Shown here: positions 6,051 through 11,839 of the stretch, in pieces
How positions within the stretch are numbered: the first letter of the stretch is position 1
Layout of the letters: every line of letters begins with the position of its first letter
Source: Phycisphaerales bacterium
Lineage (GTDB): Bacteria > Planctomycetota > Phycisphaerae > Sedimentisphaerales > Anaerobacaceae
DNA length: 11,839 nucleotides
Direction of reading: 5' to 3'
Assembly: GCA_011057845.1 (NCBI GenBank)
Contig: DSDB01000459.1
Location: 1 to 11,839 of the forward strand
Made by a program: the position numbers and the translations under genes
The notes under the pieces: generated by a model
Told to the model about the DNA's origin: nothing
The model's database searches: none
The model's input: only the letters and a program-made list of their open reading frames with translations

Positions 6051-7574
6051 ATGCGAAAGTGGTTATGGATCGTTGCGAGCTTACTGATGGGCATACCGTT
6101 GGTCCTGGCCGTCACAGCGGCCAGACAACAGCCGGCGTCCGATAATACACAGAACAAGGCCGATTCAATCCGCAGGGTCGTGATCGACGACTTCTCGCCG
6201 AGGTCCGATCCCAACGCCGCGGAATCGACCACAGGCCGGACCAACCCGCAATTGCCCTCAACGGGCCGTAAGTGGCGCTTCGAAGGCGACCGGGTGGTCG
6301 GTGGAATGTCGAGAGGCGCTGTGAAGCAGGAATTGCACGACAACAGGGCCTGTCTGCACCTGCGGGGCGACGTGTCGGCCGGGGCCGGCGGTGGATATAT
6401 CGAGGCCCGTGCCAACCTGCACCCAAAGGGCCAGACCCTCGACGCCCGCGCTTACGACGGCTTCTACGTGCGGTTCAAGGGCCGGGGGCTGTTCAGCCTC
6501 CGTCTGAAGACCGCCGATGTCCGGCTCGACTGGCAGTCCTATGAGCAGCCCTTTGAGGGCAAGGGCGACTGGGCCGAGGTCCGACTGCCCTTCAGCGGCT
6601 TCAGGCCGGTTCAGATCGACCGGCCGCTGGATGTTCGCAGGCTCCGCGCCGCGGCCCTGGCCGCGATGGCTCCCCAGGGGCCCGTCGAACTGTACGTTGA
6701 CCAGATCGGTTTCTATAAGGAACATCCCATGCCAAGCAAGCTCACGGACGCCGAACAGCACGTTATCCTCCACAAGGGCACCGAACCGCCTTTCACCGGG
6801 CGATTCACCGACCACTTCGTCCCAGGCGTCTATACCTGCAAGCAGTGCGGCGCCGAACTGTTCCGGTCGGACTCCAAGTTCCACAGCGGCTGCGGCTGGC
6901 CCAGCTTCGACGAGCAGATACCGGACGCCGTCAAGTGGTTGCCCGATGCCGACGGCGTCCGCACGGAGATTATCTGCAACGCCTGCGGCGGCCACCTGGG
7001 GCATGTCTTTCGCGGCGAGGGGCTCACCCCCAGAAACCTTCGCTACTGCGTCAACTCCATCAGTATGGACTTCATCCCGGCCGAGGCCCAGAAGACTGAG
7101 CGCGCCATCTTCGCGTCCGGCTGCTTCTGGGGCACCGAGTATCATCTCCAACGGATACCAGGGGTGATTTCGACGACCGTGGGATATACGGGCGGGCATG
7201 TGGACAATCCCACGTACAAGCAGGTCTGCACCGACAAGACCGGCCATGCCGAGGCCGTGGAGGCCATCTACGACCCCGGCAAGACCACGTATGAGCAGCT
7301 CGCCCGGATGTTCTTCGAGACGCACGATTTCACGCAGCTCAACCGGCAGGGCCCCGACGTTGGCACGCAATACCGCTCGGCCATTTTCTACCTCAATGAC
7401 GAGCAGAAGGCCGTCTCCGAGCGACTGATCGGCATTCTGCGGAGCAAGGGTTTCGACGTCAAGACCGAGCTGTCGCCCGCCGGCGTGTTCTGGCCCGCCG
7501 AGGACTACCACCAGGACTACTACGAAAGCAACGCCAAGACACCCTACTGCCACATCTACCGCAAGATCTTCTGA
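6051..7574 (+). CDS. Exported CIA30-MsrB-MsrA fusion (methionine sulfoxide reductase)
   Basis: A 507-residue three-part protein. Residues 1-26 are a signal peptide or signal anchor (MRKWLW then a hydrophobic run). Residues about 43-222 match the CIA30 (NDUFAF1-like) fold: VVIDDF at 43-48, DRVVGGMSRG at 80-89, YVDQIGFYK at 215-223. Residues about 230-343 are MsrB, which reduces methionine-R-sulfoxide: zinc cysteines C263/C266 and C309/C312, SGCGWPSF at 279-286, and catalytic C333 in RYCVNS. Residues about 351-507 are MsrA for the S-form: GCFWG with catalytic C358, GYTGGH (378-383), TGHAEAV (397-403), YHQDYY (486-491), and a late cysteine C500. So it should repair both sulfoxide forms, probably in the periplasm. 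ATG 6051 is chosen because the signal peptide begins there. A TTG at 6033 would add six residues. AAGGA (6717-6721) lies 7 bases before the in-frame ATG 6729, exactly where MsrB begins, so a shorter cytoplasmic MsrB-MsrA may also be made. Confidence 0.9.
   Translation: MRKWLWIVASLLMGIPLVLAVTAARQQPASDNTQNKADSIRRVVIDDFSPRSDPNAAESTTGRTNPQLPSTGRKWRFEGDRVVGGMSRGAVKQELHDNRACLHLRGDVSAGAGGGYIEARANLHPKGQTLDARAYDGFYVRFKGRGLFSLRLKTADVRLDWQSYEQPFEGKGDWAEVRLPFSGFRPVQIDRPLDVRRLRAAALAAMAPQGPVELYVDQIGFYKEHPMPSKLTDAEQHVILHKGTEPPFTGRFTDHFVPGVYTCKQCGAELFRSDSKFHSGCGWPSFDEQIPDAVKWLPDADGVRTEIICNACGGHLGHVFRGEGLTPRNLRYCVNSISMDFIPAEAQKTERAIFASGCFWGTEYHLQRIPGVISTTVGYTGGHVDNPTYKQVCTDKTGHAEAVEAIYDPGKTTYEQLARMFFETHDFTQLNRQGPDVGTQYRSAIFYLNDEQKAVSERLIGILRSKGFDVKTELSPAGVFWPAEDYHQDYYESNAKTPYCHIYRKIF
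6717..6731 (+). promoter_or_regulatory. Possible internal ribosome site and start for MsrB-MsrA
   Basis: AAGGA (6717-6721), 7 bases, then ATG (6729-6731) in frame. The resulting 281-residue product would begin MPSKLTDAEQ, like a free-standing MsrB, and lack the signal peptide and the CIA30 domain. Confidence 0.4.
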
Positions 7575-7582
7575 CCCGCCCG

Positions 7583-7638
7583 TTCTTGGGGGTCAGTGCG
7601 ATATTCCCGGTTTTCTGCACCAAAGGAACCCCCCAGAA
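7583..7638. repeat. Inverted repeat downstream of the CIA30-Msr gene
   Basis: The arms at 7583-7593 and 7628-7638 (centred on GGGGGT / ACCCCC) pair at 10 of 11 positions around a 34-base loop. It starts 8 bases after the stop codon. An A run follows (7637-7641), not T, so it is not a standard plus-strand terminator. It may protect the 3' end of the mRNA or slow polymerase. Confidence 0.4.
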
Positions 7639-7688
7639 AAACAGCCAGATATTAAAAAAATAGTGGTTTCATGCCTGAACAAACGGGC

Positions 7689-7729
7689 TGCGATATAGTA
7701 GTATTGCTATATGCAGATAATTAGATTAT
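7689..7729. promoter_or_regulatory. AT-rich dyad elements, candidate ArsR operator/promoter
   Basis: ATATAG (7693-7698) and CTATAT (7707-7712) form a perfect inverted repeat with an 8-base spacer. TGC (7689-7691) and GCA (7713-7715) extend it with one unpaired base. A second dyad, ATAAT-TAG-ATTAT (7717-7729), follows immediately. Possible -10 boxes are GATAAT (7716-7721) or TATAAA (7727-7732, with TTGCTA at 7704-7709 and 17-base spacing). The latter would give an almost leaderless mRNA. ArsR/SmtB repressors commonly bind AT-rich dyads over their own promoters, so auto-repression is likely by analogy. Confidence 0.5.
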
Positions 7730-7742
7730 AAAGGGGCGTCCG

Positions 7743-8051
7743 ATGAATACCGCCACCGCTGAACATGTTGCCGAGGTGCTCAAGGCCATCGCCAACCCCG
7801 TCCGCCTGCAAATCATCGAGGCCCTGGAGCACCAGGAGTTGTGTGTGGGCGATATCTGCCAGGCCATCGGGGTTCGCCAAGCCATCGCCAGCCAGCAACT
7901 GACCCTCATGAAAGACAAAGGCGTACTGGCCAGCCGACGGTCCGGCGCCAAGGTCTACTACCGCGTCGAGAACCCCAACGTAACCCGCGTTCTACACTGT
8001 ATTTACAACCATTATGAGGACAAACAGGAGGCTTCCCATGCCCAAGAGTGA
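7743..8051 (+). CDS. ArsR-family transcriptional repressor
   Basis: A 102-residue winged-helix dimer-type repressor that should leave DNA when it senses its ligand. Evidence: HVAEVLKAIANPVRLQIIEAL (8-28), ELCVGDI (32-38), recognition helix region VRQAIASQQLTLMKDKGVL (44-62), and wing ASRRSGAKVYYRV (63-75). In E. coli ArsR the arsenite site is ELCVCDLC (three cysteines). Here the first and third are present (C34, C39), but the middle one is Gly36. C86 and H90 lie in the last helix. The cysteine positions do not match, by my remembered alignment, those of the persulfide sensors BigR/SqrR, although the recognition helix is similar. The inducer therefore cannot be assigned: metal, arsenite or reactive sulfur are all possible. 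AAGGGG (7731-7736) lies 6 bases before ATG. Its 3' end overlaps the DUF302 gene by 14 bases. Confidence 0.9.
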   Translation: MNTATAEHVAEVLKAIANPVRLQIIEALEHQELCVGDICQAIGVRQAIASQQLTLMKDKGVLASRRSGAKVYYRVENPNVTRVLHCIYNHYEDKQEASHAQE

Positions 8052-8553
8052 ACAGGCCGTACAACAATCATCCACCGGCAAGCTGGCCATAGCAGGTATC
8101 GGGGGCGTCTTCGCTGGGGCGGCTATCTGTGTAGCTGTCTTGATGGCCGCCATGCCTTCGCTTATGATAAGGACATACGAGAGCAGGCTTGGTTTCGACC
8201 AGACCGTCGCTGATCTCGAGACGGCCGTCAAATCGGCCGGCTGGCATGTGTCCGGGGTGGTGGACATGAACAAGTCCATGGCTACTCAGGGGGTACAGTT
8301 TACACCGCGAGTCACACTGATAAAACTTTGCAAGGCGGAGTATGCACAAAGCGTTCTGTCAACCGATCGGCAGGTTTCAACCATGATGCCGTGTACCATC
8401 AGTGTTTGGGAGGATGAACACGGCAAGGTCAATATCTCCAAGCTCAACACGGCCCTGATGGGCCGCGTGTTCGGCGGTAACGTCGCCGACGTCATGGGCG
8501 GCAAGGTCTCCACCGATGAGAAGAAGATGCTCGCCGGCCTTATCAAAAAGTGA
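8038..8553 (+). CDS. Membrane-anchored DUF302 protein
   Basis: A 171-residue protein with one hydrophobic helix at about 17-42, a short linker, then a DUF302 domain at about 50-137. Recognisable parts are FDQTVADLETAVKSAGWHV (53-71), the strand VTLIKLC (92-98), MMPCTISVWEDEHGK (116-130) and VNISKLN (131-137). Cysteines C98 and C119 sit in the two places conserved in one DUF302 subfamily as I remember it, and a further cysteine C31 lies in the membrane helix. The molecular function of DUF302 is not established; proteins of this family often occur near sulfur or envelope genes. ATG 8038 is preceded by a near-ideal AGGAGG (8026-8031) 6 bases upstream and overlaps the end of the ArsR gene by 14 bases. 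An in-frame upstream start at 8014 has no such site. The C-terminal tail (138-171) is glycine-rich, then basic. Confidence 0.8.
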   Translation: MPKSEQAVQQSSTGKLAIAGIGGVFAGAAICVAVLMAAMPSLMIRTYESRLGFDQTVADLETAVKSAGWHVSGVVDMNKSMATQGVQFTPRVTLIKLCKAEYAQSVLSTDRQVSTMMPCTISVWEDEHGKVNISKLNTALMGRVFGGNVADVMGGKVSTDEKKMLAGLIKK

Positions 8554-8613
8554 ATCCAGAGAACCTGCCAGAGAGATAGGGATTTCGCCCCGTCGTAGAA
8601 TTAGGACTCCGCT

Positions 8614-11457
8614 ATGAGCCTCAAGGACAGAATTACCGACATATCGCTGGCGCACTACAAGGCCGTTACCGCCATCCTGATTGTCCTGACGGTCGCCCTT
8701 GGCGCCCTGATCCCCATGATCCGGGTCGACACCGACCCGGAGAACATGCTGAGCGAAGACGAGCCCGTCCGGGTCTTCCACGATCTCACCAAGAAGCGGT
8801 TCGTGCTCAACGACATCGTCGTCGTGGGCGTCGTCAACGATACCGACCCCAACGGCGTATTCAACCGCACCAGTCTTACCCATATCTACAACCTGGCGGA
8901 ATTCGCCAAGACCCTTCAATGGCCGGACCCCGAAGACCCCAACCGCACCATCGGCGTCGTCGAGGTCGATCTGATGGCGCCGTCCACCATCGACCACATC
9001 GGCCAGGGCGGCCCCGGCGTGGTCACGTTCGAGTGGCTCATGCACAAGCCCCCGGCCACCGACGCCGAGGCCCGCGACATCCGCGACAAGGCCTTCTCCA
9101 ATCCGCTGCTGGCCGGCACGATCTTCAGCGAGGACGGCCGGGCCATCAGCCTGTACCTGCCTCTGACCAGCAAGGACCTCAGCCATCGTATCTACACCCT
9201 GATCCGCAAGGAAATCGCCGGCTACAAAGGCGACGAGCAATACCATATCACGGGTCTGCCCGTGGCCGAAGACACCTTCGGCTACGAGATGTTCATCCAG
9301 ATGGCCATATCCGCCCCGCTGGCGATGCTGACCATCTTCATCCTGATGCTGGTGTTCTTCCGTAAGCTCATCCTCGTCATCAGTCCCATGATTGTCGCGA
9401 TGGTCTCGGTGATCTCGACCATGGGGCTGCTCATCGGCTTCGGCTACCCGGTCCACATCATGAGTTCCATGATTCCCATCTTCCTGATGCCGATCGCCGT
9501 GGTCGACTCCGTGCATATCCTCTCGGAATTCTTTGACCTTTACACCAGGCAGAAAGGCCGCCGCGGGACCATCCGCGAGGTGATGAGCCACCTGTTCATG
9601 CCGATGCTTTATACGTCGCTGACGTCGGCCGCCGGTTTTGCCTCGCTGGCCCTGACGCCCATCCCCCCCGTGCAGGTCTTCGGCATCTTCGTCGCCGTCG
9701 GCATCATGATCGCCTGGGTCGCCACCATCGCCTTCGTGCCGGCCTACGTCATGATGATCTCCGACAAGTCCCTGGAGAACTTCGGCGCCGCCGCTGTCCA
9801 CGAGCAGAGGCAGACGTGGCTCTCGCGGCTACTCGAACGGGCCGGGCGATTCACCTACACGGCCGCCAAGCCCATCCTCATCGTCATCCTGGTCTTCACG
9901 GGCGTGGCCGTCTACGGAATCACCCGCATCCAGATCAACGACAACCCCGTCAAGTGGTTCTCGAAAAGCCACCCCATCCGCCGGGCCGACATCGAACTCA
10001 ACAAGCACTTCCGCGGCACGTACATGGCCTTCCTGGTCCTCGACGACGCCTCCCGGGCCGACGTGGACAACGAATTCGTCGGTGAGGTCCGCGCCCGCCT
10101 GCTGCGGCTGGGCAAGGACCTCGAACCGGACTTCCCGATGGCGGCCGCGCTCATCTCCGAAGCCGAGAAACTTCTGCTCGAACAGGACTCCAGAGGCTCG
10201 GCGAAGAAGGAGTTCCTCGACGGCATGGCCCGGATTGCCGACGAGCGGCAGGCCGACGCACAGGGCCCCGACGCGGACATCTGGTACGAGCTGGCCGACT
10301 TCTTCGAACTGGAGAAGCAGCGCCTCGAGGTATTCAAGCTGCCCGAAGTCCTGGCTTACATATCCGACCTGGAGGATTACCTCGACAAGTCCGGGTTTGT
10401 GGGCAAGTCGAACACGCTGGCCGACATCGTCAAGAAGGTCCACCAGGAACTCATCGACGGCCGGCCGGAGAATTACCGCATCCCCGACTCGCCCTCGGCC
10501 GTGGCCCAGTGCCTCATCCAGTTCCAGTCCAGCCACACCCCCGACGACCTCTGGCACTTCGTGACACGGGACTTCAAGAGCGTCAACCTCTGGCTCCAAC
10601 TGACCAGCGGCGACAACAAGGACATGGAGCGGGTCGTCCGCGCCGTGGATACGTTCTTTGCCGAAAACGCCCCGCCCATCCCCCTGGAACACCACTGGGC
10701 GGGCCTGACCTACATCAACACCGTCTGGCAGGACAAGATGGTCTGGGGCATGCTCCAGTCGCTGCTCGGCAGCTTCATCATCGTCTTCATTATGATGGCC
10801 GTCCTGTTCCGTTCCCCGTTGTGGGGGCTGGTCTGCATGGTTCCGCTATCCATCACCATCGTGGTTATCTACGGCATCATAGGACTGGTCGGCAAGGACT
10901 ATGACATGCCCGTGGCGGTCCTCAGCGCCCTGACGCTGGGGATGGCGGTGGATTTCGCCATCCACTTCCTCGAACGGGCGCGGGCCACCTATCGCCGCAC
11001 CGGCTCCTGGAAAGACGGCGTTGCGGTGATGTTCGGCGAACCCGCCCAGGCCATCAGCCGCAACGTCCTGGTCATCGCCATCGGCTTTCTGCCGCTGCTG
11101 GCGGCCCCGCTGGTCCCGTATAAGACCGTGGGCATCTTCCTCTGTGCCATCATGGCGCTGTCCGGTCTGGTGACGCTGCTGGCCCTTCCGGCCATCCTGC
11201 GGCTGGCCGAGAAGGCCATGCTGGCCCGCGAGGCCGGGCCCGGAGCCATCACGTGCCGCTGTGGGTTCTGCCTGGTCCTCTCGGCCGCCGCGGTCATCCT
11301 GGTCGCCTTGAATCTCCACCAGTATTGGCATCTGGGCGTCGGACGGCTTACCATCTTGAGCGGTATCGCCATCGCGGTCCTGGCCGTCACATGCAGTATC
11401 CTATCGCGTCGGCAGGCCTGCAAAACAGCCAACAGCAACGAAAGGGGGCAAACATGA
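8614..11457 (+). CDS. MMPL/RND-family membrane transporter with extra C-terminal module
   Basis: A 947-residue transporter of the MMPL branch of RND pumps, which move lipids or other hydrophobic substrates using the proton gradient. The layout is two repeats: TM1 (about 15-37), periplasmic domain 1 (38-225), TM2-6 (229-381), TM7 (419-437), periplasmic domain 2 (438-712), TM8-12 (715-862). Candidate proton-relay aspartates are D298 (AVVDSVH) and D780 (GMAVDFAIHF), in equivalent helices 4 and 10. Two things are unusual. A charged helical stretch at about 479-575 appears inserted in periplasmic domain 2, and two further helices (about 883-901 and 910-930) follow the normal end, introduced by CRCGFC (881-886). 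Five of the eight cysteines are in the last 67 residues. AGGA (8603-8606) lies 7 bases before ATG 8614. The gap from the DUF302 gene is 60 bases. The stop overlaps the DUF2892 start (ATGA). No membrane-fusion protein or outer-membrane channel is visible, so it is not a standard tripartite efflux set. Confidence 0.88.
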   Translation: MSLKDRITDISLAHYKAVTAILIVLTVALGALIPMIRVDTDPENMLSEDEPVRVFHDLTKKRFVLNDIVVVGVVNDTDPNGVFNRTSLTHIYNLAEFAKTLQWPDPEDPNRTIGVVEVDLMAPSTIDHIGQGGPGVVTFEWLMHKPPATDAEARDIRDKAFSNPLLAGTIFSEDGRAISLYLPLTSKDLSHRIYTLIRKEIAGYKGDEQYHITGLPVAEDTFGYEMFIQMAISAPLAMLTIFILMLVFFRKLILVISPMIVAMVSVISTMGLLIGFGYPVHIMSSMIPIFLMPIAVVDSVHILSEFFDLYTRQKGRRGTIREVMSHLFMPMLYTSLTSAAGFASLALTPIPPVQVFGIFVAVGIMIAWVATIAFVPAYVMMISDKSLENFGAAAVHEQRQTWLSRLLERAGRFTYTAAKPILIVILVFTGVAVYGITRIQINDNPVKWFSKSHPIRRADIELNKHFRGTYMAFLVLDDASRADVDNEFVGEVRARLLRLGKDLEPDFPMAAALISEAEKLLLEQDSRGSAKKEFLDGMARIADERQADAQGPDADIWYELADFFELEKQRLEVFKLPEVLAYISDLEDYLDKSGFVGKSNTLADIVKKVHQELIDGRPENYRIPDSPSAVAQCLIQFQSSHTPDDLWHFVTRDFKSVNLWLQLTSGDNKDMERVVRAVDTFFAENAPPIPLEHHWAGLTYINTVWQDKMVWGMLQSLLGSFIIVFIMMAVLFRSPLWGLVCMVPLSITIVVIYGIIGLVGKDYDMPVAVLSALTLGMAVDFAIHFLERARATYRRTGSWKDGVAVMFGEPAQAISRNVLVIAIGFLPLLAAPLVPYKTVGIFLCAIMALSGLVTLLALPAILRLAEKAMLAREAGPGAITCRCGFCLVLSAAAVILVALNLHQYWHLGVGRLTILSGIAIAVLAVTCSILSRRQACKTANSNERGQT

Positions 11458-11648
11458 ACGTCGAACGAGCACTGAGAGCCGTTGCCGGGGGCTTTGTGAC
11501 CGCCTCGGCGGCGCTGGCCTACTTCCACAGTCCCTATTGGCTCTTCTTGACGGTATTCGTGGGGCTGAATCTCTTTCAGTCCGCCTTCACGAACTGGTGT
11601 CCCATGATGAACATCCTCAAGGCCTGCGGACTCAAGAACCAGGCGTGA
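11454..11648 (+). CDS. DUF2892 (YgaP-TM-like) small membrane protein
   Basis: A 64-residue protein with two hydrophobic helices, about 8-24 (AVAGGFVTASAALAYF) and 28-44 (YWLFLTVFVGLNLFQ). The ending FTNWCPMMNILKACGLK (45-61) matches the DUF2892 pattern of a polar turn with CP after the second helix. In E. coli YgaP the same module is fused to a rhodanese domain; here it stands alone. Cysteines C49 and C58 would lie at the membrane surface. Its function is unknown. ATG 11454 overlaps the MMPL stop by four bases, and AAGGGGG (11442-11448) is 5 bases upstream, so translation should be coupled to the transporter. The ORF that continues upstream of this ATG is a shadow inside the MMPL gene. Confidence 0.85.
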   Translation: MNVERALRAVAGGFVTASAALAYFHSPYWLFLTVFVGLNLFQSAFTNWCPMMNILKACGLKNQA

Positions 11649-11669
11649 ACACAGAAAGGCAGGTGCACA

Positions 11670-11839
11670 ATGAACCACAAGTCAATGATCGTAACCCTGA
11701 GCGTACTGGCCCTGGTCGTGGGCACGGCCGTTCCGCTGTTGGCCGCCGACCAGGCGCCGCTGACGGGCGTCCAAGCCATTGTCCAGAAGGCCAATCTCGC
11801 CGCCTACTACCAGGGCGACGACGGTAAGGCCCGCGTCAA
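11670..11839 (+). CDS. Secreted LolA-like lipoprotein-sorting family protein, 3'-truncated by window edge
   Basis: Only 56 residues are inside the window. Residues 1-26 form a Sec-type signal peptide (basic start MNHK, hydrophobic core, likely cleavage after LLA or LAA near 25-27). The mature start, AIVQKANLAAYYQGDDGKARV (36-56), resembles the opening of the LolA-like family often annotated as outer membrane lipoprotein-sorting protein, whose genes are commonly found beside MMPL transporters. The call rests on this short segment and the neighbourhood. AGGT (11661-11664) precedes ATG 11670 by 5 bases, and the gap after the DUF2892 stop is 21 bases, so it continues the operon. A partner role with the MMPL protein in moving lipids or lipoproteins to the outer membrane is inference. 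Confidence 0.65.
   Translation, partial: MNHKSMIVTLSVLALVVGTAVPLLAADQAPLTGVQAIVQKANLAAYYQGDDGKARV

Noticed and set aside
5834..6415. 194-codon upstream extension of the SurA/PpiD-like frame
   Set aside because: It would cross a good promoter and the divergent start of the CIA30-Msr gene, and its sequence has no chaperone character. The start at 5833 has a proper ribosome site and precedes the membrane anchor.
6258..7553. 431-codon minus-strand open frame opposite the CIA30-Msr gene
   Set aside because: It is the shadow of a gene with unmistakable MsrB and MsrA motifs on the plus strand.
7704..7732. TTGCTA-N17-TATAAA as the promoter of the ArsR gene
   Set aside because: The spacing and -10 fit, but transcription would begin about 4 bases before the ATG and exclude the AAGGGG ribosome site. 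Kept only as one option within the regulatory region.
8377..9801. 474-codon minus-strand open frame opposite the MMPL gene
   Set aside because: The His/Asp/Gly/Glu-rich low-complexity product is typical of antisense to GC-rich coding sequence. The plus-strand frame has clear MMPL features.
10846..11331. Minus-strand 161-codon frame opposite the MMPL C-terminus
   Set aside because: Gln/Asp/Gly/Arg-rich antisense shadow with no ribosome site or domain.

Overview
The window is GC-rich bacterial chromosome, read mostly as ordinary housekeeping and envelope genes with a few unusual proteins. A GTP-type PEP carboxykinase, a small membrane protein that I recall as the DUF6677 type mainly seen in planctomycetes, a membrane-anchored SurA/PpiD-like protein and an MMPL/DUF302/DUF2892/LolA-like cluster together suggest Planctomycetota, possibly class Phycisphaerae. 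That placement is inference from remembered family distributions, not from a search. I saw no insertion sequence, tRNA, rRNA, CRISPR array or phage gene.

Layout. Positions 1-1374 hold the C-terminal three quarters of a PEP carboxykinase gene, closed by a textbook intrinsic terminator (1403-1441). After about 295 bases without a gene come an orphan STAS-domain protein (1737-2075) and ribonuclease III (2229-2945), both on the plus strand. Converging on rnc is a minus-strand operon of three genes joined by two 4-base ATGA overlaps. It starts at 5833 with a 742-residue membrane-anchored SurA/PpiD-like protein, continues with the DUF6677-like membrane protein, and ends with an 81-residue two-helix membrane protein. 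It has a good sigma-70-like promoter at 5881-5908. Divergent from it is a 507-residue exported protein (6051-7574) that joins a CIA30 domain to MsrB and then MsrA.

The right third (7743 to the window end) is one tightly packed operon: ArsR-family repressor, membrane-anchored DUF302 protein, a 947-residue MMPL/RND-type transporter, a 64-residue DUF2892 membrane protein, and the beginning of a secreted protein that looks like the LolA-like lipoprotein-sorting family. Overlaps of 14 and 4 bases, and a dyad-symmetric AT-rich element upstream of the ArsR gene, suggest a single auto-regulated unit. Cysteines at characteristic places in the first four proteins suggest a thiol, sulfur or metal theme.

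The points most worth a second look are the CIA30-MsrB-MsrA fusion with a possible internal ribosome start at the MsrB boundary, the ArsR-controlled transporter operon, the extra C-terminal cysteine/membrane module and periplasmic insertion of its MMPL protein, and a ribonuclease III in which the expected second-motif metal-binding aspartate is glycine.
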